DNA of 39,750 nt from an uncultured Marinilabiliaceae bacterium (GTDB lineage Bacteria > Bacteroidota > Bacteroidia > Bacteroidales > Marinilabiliaceae): the NCBI GenBank assembly GCA_937920475.1, contig CALEUX010000146.1, forward strand, positions 1 through 39,750, given 5' to 3'. Below the pieces are notes generated by a model, which saw only the letters and a program-made list of their open reading frames with translations, did no database searches and was not told where the DNA came from. Position 1 is the stretch's first letter. Every line of letters begins with the position of its first letter. The position numbers and the translations under genes were made by a program. Positions 36,397 to 39,750 of the stretch are shown one piece after another.

Positions 36397-37572
36397 ATGA
36401 AAGAGAGAACAACAAAAACCATTAAGGTTGGGATAATTGGAACAGGTGCCATTGGTAGAGGATTGGCTTTATTATTAACCAAACTACCGGGATTTGAGGT
36501 AACGGGGATTTTAACCCGCCGCAAAGGATTTATTGACGATTTAAAAGTTGACCAACAATTGGTAACCACCGAGTCGGCAAAAATAATGGAGCGTTCGGAC
36601 TTAATTGTGGTAAGCACCGGCGATGTATTGTACAGCACAGATATGATAAATCTGGCTTTTAGCTATAATCTTCCGGTTGTAACCATGGATGCCGATACGC
36701 TGGTGGTATCCGGAACATGGTTGTCAAAACGCGGCATGGTTACCGAATCGGAAGGCGACCAGCCAGGATGTTTAGCTATTTTAAAAGACGAAATAACACA
36801 AATGGGATTTACCCCCCTTGTTTATGGGAATATAAAGGGATTTCTGAACAAAAACCCATCCAAAGAAGATATGACCTTTTGGGCCACCAAACAAGGATTT
36901 TCATTAAACTCGGTGACTTCTTTTACCGATGGCACCAAGCTACAAATAGAACAGGCCCTGGTTGCCAATGGCTTATCGGCACAAATAGCCAAACAAGGAC
37001 TAATAGGTATAAATACAAGCGATTTAAAAGAGGGTGCCTATCATTTGGCCGCAGGTGCTACCAAACTCAACATTGTTATTAGTGATTATGTTCTTTCACC
37101 TCAAGCCCCTCCGGGAGTTTTTATTGTATCGACCCACCACGAGGAGCTGGCGCCGGAATTAGAAACATACAAAATGGGCAAAGGACCTTATTACCTGCAT
37201 TACAAACCCATTCATTTATGCTTTTTTGAAATTCCTAAAACCATACGGGATTTCTACAATTCAGGACAAGTACTGTTAAATAATGGCGAATTCCCAAAGG
37301 TTGGTGTTGCCGCTGTGGCAAAACAGGAAGTAAGTACTAATACTTTAATCGACAAGGGTATTGGCTCGTTTGAAGTGCGTGGCGAAGCTGTGAATATTAT
37401 TGAACAGCCCAATATGGTTCCTATTGGATTAATAAGCAACGCTCGTATTAAAAGAAAAATAGAACCCGGCCAAATCATCACCTTCGATGATGTTGATTTA
37501 CCCGAGAGTTTGGCACTTACAGCCTGGAATGAAACCATTAAGGAGTTGATTTACCAGCCAATAAACCAGTGA
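36397..37572 (+). CDS. Homoserine-dehydrogenase-like NAD(P) protein with C-terminal SAF domain (COG4091 type)
   Basis: A 391-residue protein, the only plus-strand gene. GIIGTGAIGRG at residues 12-22 is the nucleotide-binding loop of a Rossmann domain. The middle contains FTDGTKLQIEQALVANGL, characteristic of the COG4091 family. The last 80 residues form a SAF-like domain (VGVAAVAKQEV, KGIGSFEVRGEAV, RKIEPGQIITFDDVDLP) of the same class as the tail of NeuB. Some COG4091 members act on sugar acids in catabolism (D-apionate oxidoisomerase is one I recall); the role in a glycan locus is unknown. It is monocistronic, with large spacers on both sides and convergent to the acyltransferase gene at 37993. 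ATG at 36397 follows an A-rich stretch typical of Bacteroidota starts. Confidence 0.8.
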   Translation: MKERTTKTIKVGIIGTGAIGRGLALLLTKLPGFEVTGILTRRKGFIDDLKVDQQLVTTESAKIMERSDLIVVSTGDVLYSTDMINLAFSYNLPVVTMDADTLVVSGTWLSKRGMVTESEGDQPGCLAILKDEITQMGFTPLVYGNIKGFLNKNPSKEDMTFWATKQGFSLNSVTSFTDGTKLQIEQALVANGLSAQIAKQGLIGINTSDLKEGAYHLAAGATKLNIVISDYVLSPQAPPGVFIVSTHHEELAPELETYKMGKGPYYLHYKPIHLCFFEIPKTIRDFYNSGQVLLNNGEFPKVGVAAVAKQEVSTNTLIDKGIGSFEVRGEAVNIIEQPNMVPIGLISNARIKRKIEPGQIITFDDVDLPESLALTAWNETIKELIYQPINQ

Positions 37573-37992
37573 TAAGGCAGAAGGCAGAAGTTTTACTGAC
37601 GCGCTAAACAAAAGTATTGTGTATTTTTGCGCTGTTTAATTGTTGAGTGCCAAAAATTAAAGGCACAAAATTTTTCTGAAACATATTAAGAAACTGTTTA
37701 AATTCAGATATAAGATTTTTAGAAGCGAAGCATCGCGTAGTCCCGAGAATCGGGATAAGATCGATAGAGAAGATTTACAAGTTGTTATAGATGTCTTGGC
37801 ATCTTTCCAGACTTATCTATCAGTCTAATAATCTTAAATCTAATCATCTTAATAAAAATTTCAATATAAAATTTAAACAGTTACTAAGTATCATTAATTA
37901 AAATATAAACTTTTATGACTTATATGGTTTAATATTCGCCATATAAGCAACAATTGGTTTAAAGAAAAAGGGTTGGTTCAATGTGACTACCT
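37573..37992. other. Convergent spacer between the SAF-domain gene and the acyltransferase gene
   Basis: About 420 bases between two converging genes. It starts with a short GGCAGAA tandem (about 37575-37588), and 37692-37882 is repeat copy 4. A terminator pair would be expected here. I see no classic stem followed by a T-run outside the repeat. Confidence 0.5.
37692..37882. repeat. Intergenic palindromic element, copy 4 (MITE-like, mosaic)
   Basis: Perfect terminal inverted repeats AACTGTTTAAA (37692-37702) and TTTAAACAGTT (37872-37882) enclose a 191-base element with no frame. Its left half (37719-37761) matches copy 1 at 41 of 43 bases and includes TCCCGA-GAA-TCGGGA at 37741-37755. Its right half (37763-37808) matches copy 2 at 40 of 46. 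It thus links the other copies into one family. Confidence 0.75.
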
Positions 37993-39000
37993 TTATTGAT
38001 TTTGTGAATTTTGAGATGGTAAACCTACCAAAACAGGGAGATACCGGTTTAATAGTTTTATAACCGGAATAAGGATAATCACCTGTAATGCAGATATAAT
38101 AAGAAATACAGGAATAGCATCAGGGTAGTTTAGAATCAAAATATCGTCTAAAATCCAGAAAACAATATCTTTTGCCAACAAATGGAATATTAATATCAAT
38201 AGCGTATTTCGGCCAACCCAGGTTATTATTGGTGAACCCGGGATTGTTTTAAAAATTGAAAATACCCAAATTAAACCTGCAACACCATTCAATAACAACA
38301 ACGGCAACGACCCATAATTTTTGTAAACAAACTCAACGGGCTTGTTGAACCGGTAAAAAAATAAATGGAGGCAAAAAAACAGAATACTTACTAACAATAC
38401 CTTCCCTTCAATTAACGAAAAGAAATTAAGTCGCTTAATAACCGTTCCTGCAAAATAAAAGAAATAAGCAACCATAGCCACATCCAAACTCCATGGCACA
38501 CTGTAATGAGAAATTGAAGTAAGCAGCAACCCAACAAAAGGTAACACCAATGCGAGTAGGAGCTTATACTTAAATTCAAACCGGCTGATAAAAAAATCAA
38601 TCATAGCCACACAAAACAAAGCTGTTAAAAACCACATGGGGCCACGGCCTGCCATAAAATCCGGCCCTCCCTGCGAATAGAAAATGCCTATAAAGTTCTT
38701 TATCGGATTACAATACTCACAGTTAAGATCGGCACGCCAAACTTTTATAAACCAAATTAAAAAGAGAATGGCTGAAAAAACAAAATAAGGAATTAGTAAT
38801 CGCTTAAAAGTTTTTTTTAAAAAGAAGGCGAACCTAATACCAGCTTTATCTTTACTAATGTATCCTGAGATAGCAAAAAACAAGGGAATCCTGAATGTTG
38901 TCAGGTATTCATTAAAAAGAGAAACCTCATCGGTATGTCCATAAACCACCAAAAAAATACTGAGTGCCCTTAATTGGTCAATAAATCCCTGACGCTCCAT
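37993..39000 (-). CDS. Acyltransferase 3 family membrane protein
   Basis: A 335-residue polytopic membrane protein. The first helix has the family signature QGFIDQLRALSIFLVVYGH, with the catalytic His at the end, followed by FRIPLFFAISGYIS. About ten hydrophobic helices follow, ending in a polar SQNSQNQ tail. The family acylates surface or lipid-linked sugars. It is a paralogue of the gene that runs off the right edge, with which it shares WVGRNTL and FHLLA blocks and a matching helix order, so the pair arose by tandem duplication. It converges on the SAF-domain gene. Substrate unknown. Confidence 0.85.
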   Translation of the reverse strand: MERQGFIDQLRALSIFLVVYGHTDEVSLFNEYLTTFRIPLFFAISGYISKDKAGIRFAFFLKKTFKRLLIPYFVFSAILFLIWFIKVWRADLNCEYCNPIKNFIGIFYSQGGPDFMAGRGPMWFLTALFCVAMIDFFISRFEFKYKLLLALVLPFVGLLLTSISHYSVPWSLDVAMVAYFFYFAGTVIKRLNFFSLIEGKVLLVSILFFCLHLFFYRFNKPVEFVYKNYGSLPLLLLNGVAGLIWVFSIFKTIPGSPIITWVGRNTLLILIFHLLAKDIVFWILDDILILNYPDAIPVFLIISALQVIILIPVIKLLNRYLPVLVGLPSQNSQNQ

Positions 39001-39097
39001 AACCTACAGAATAAAAAAATAATAACTTCTCACTACTCCCTTTAGATTCAACCTCAACGGTCAATTGGTAGTATTGAGCTTTGGTACTGCAAAAAAC

Positions 39098-39750
39098 CTA
39101 TCTCTTTAATTTTGGCTTTTCTCCCTCTAATTTAACCGGCTGAAAATTTACAGACTTACTAACCTGCAATCCAACCATCATAGGTAAATGCCTGTTCAGA
39201 AACATAATAATCGGTATCAGAATAAGTATTTCAATGCCTGAAAAAAGTATAAAAATCAAAACATTCCCTGATAATTCGGGATAAATTACCTCATATGCTA
39301 ACCAATGCACCAATCCTAAAGCCAACAAATGAAATGAAAGTATGGGCAAAGTATTGCGGCCAATCCATATAATGGCTTTAGATACAGGCAATAGTTTAAA
39401 TAGCGAGAATACCCATAAAAAACCTGCAAGGCCATTAATCATCAGCAAAGGAATAGATCCGAAATTTCCATAGAAAAAATCTACAGGATAATTAAAACGG
39501 TATAACGATAAATGTATGGTAAGTCCAATTACAATTCCCAGCCACTCTTTCCCGGCAATGAATTTTATAAAATTGATACGACGAAGAGCTACACCCGCAA
39601 AATAGAAAAAGTAGGCTACCATGGCTACAGTAAAGCTCCAGGGAAGTTTATACCGTAGGTTGTGTTGCAAAAACAAACCTATAAAAGGAAGTAAAACAGC
39701 AATTAAGAAGCGAATCTTTAAAGGGAATTTACTAACAAAAAAATCAATAA
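39098..39750 (-). CDS. Acyltransferase 3 family membrane protein (5' end beyond window)
   Basis: The frame is open from base 39748 to its stop at 39098, giving about 216 residues of the C-terminal two thirds. A TTG at 39676 could be read as a start, but translation above it (IDFFVSKFPLKIRFL and on) continues the alignment with the neighbouring paralogue (IDFFISRFEFKYKLL), so the true start lies outside. Shared blocks include VAMVAYFFYFAG, WIGRNTLPIL and LNRHLP. The catalytic N-terminal His region is therefore not visible. The polar tail (EGEKPKLKR) differs from that of the paralogue. Confidence 0.85.
   Translation of the reverse strand, partial: IDFFVSKFPLKIRFLIAVLLPFIGLFLQHNLRYKLPWSFTVAMVAYFFYFAGVALRRINFIKFIAGKEWLGIVIGLTIHLSLYRFNYPVDFFYGNFGSIPLLMINGLAGFLWVFSLFKLLPVSKAIIWIGRNTLPILSFHLLALGLVHWLAYEVIYPELSGNVLIFILFSGIEILILIPIIMFLNRHLPMMVGLQVSKSVNFQPVKLEGEKPKLKR

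Noticed and set aside
37573-37691. A rho-independent terminator from TAAACA/TGTTTA and GCGC repeats near 37602-37640
   Set aside because: The repeats are not properly nested and no T-run follows a stem.

Overview
The window is one long surface-glycan biosynthesis locus (O-antigen or capsule type) from a member of the Bacteroidota. The phylum call rests on a C-terminal type IX secretion (T9SS) sorting-type domain on the largest protein, A/T-rich DNA with weak Shine-Dalgarno sites, FdtA/WxcM-like cupins in tandem, the terminal WbuB-like transferase / epimerase / WecA-like trio, and Bacteroidota-style intergenic palindromes. I cannot name genus or species. No RNA gene, CRISPR array or transposase gene was seen.

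Layout: almost everything is on the minus strand, so transcription runs from high to low coordinates. At the right edge are two tandem acyltransferase-3 paralogues, one cut by the window end. The only plus-strand gene (36397-37572) is a dehydrogenase-like protein with a C-terminal SAF domain. Next comes a giant secreted protein with three complete SGNH-esterase domains, then a FemAB/GNAT-like protein. The main minus-strand series starts at 29857 with an ABC half-transporter of the glycolipid-flippase type. It continues with two overlapping FdtA-like sugar ketoisomerases, a GT-B glycosyltransferase split over two overlapping frames, a third acyltransferase-3, an FdtB-like aminotransferase, several GT-A transferases, a membrane-anchored PIG-L deacetylase and a hexapeptide acetyltransferase.

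From 18682 to about 11800 lies a nonulosonic (sialic) acid module: neuB, neuC, an unassigned GT-B protein, a Gfo/Idh/MocA oxidoreductase, neuA and a PtmA-like SDR. The NeuB and NeuC proteins resemble, from memory, the Campylobacter NeuB1/NeuC1 pair, which points to N-acetylneuraminate or a close relative. The spacers inside this module are long and filled with short palindromic elements, several bounded by an AACTGTTTAAA / TTTAAACAGTT inverted repeat. Spacers elsewhere in the locus are mostly under 60 bases.

From 11632 to 1 the locus ends with a GT2, four GT4 enzymes, a Wzy/WaaL-type polymerase or ligase, a CapK-like adenylate-forming enzyme, a WbuB-like GT4, a WbpV-like epimerase/reductase and a WecA/WbpL-like initiating phosphotransferase cut by the left edge.

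How the genes may work together (inference): the WecA-like enzyme primes undecaprenyl phosphate. About eleven glycosyltransferases build a unit probably containing a nonulosonic acid and a 3-amino-3,6-dideoxyhexose. Several acyltransferases and a PIG-L deacetylase decorate it, the ABC transporter flips it and the Wzy-like protein polymerises or ligates it. The secreted triple-SGNH protein could trim acyl groups from the finished glycan. The dTDP-glucose pathway (rmlA/rmlB), Wzz and Wzx are not in the window.
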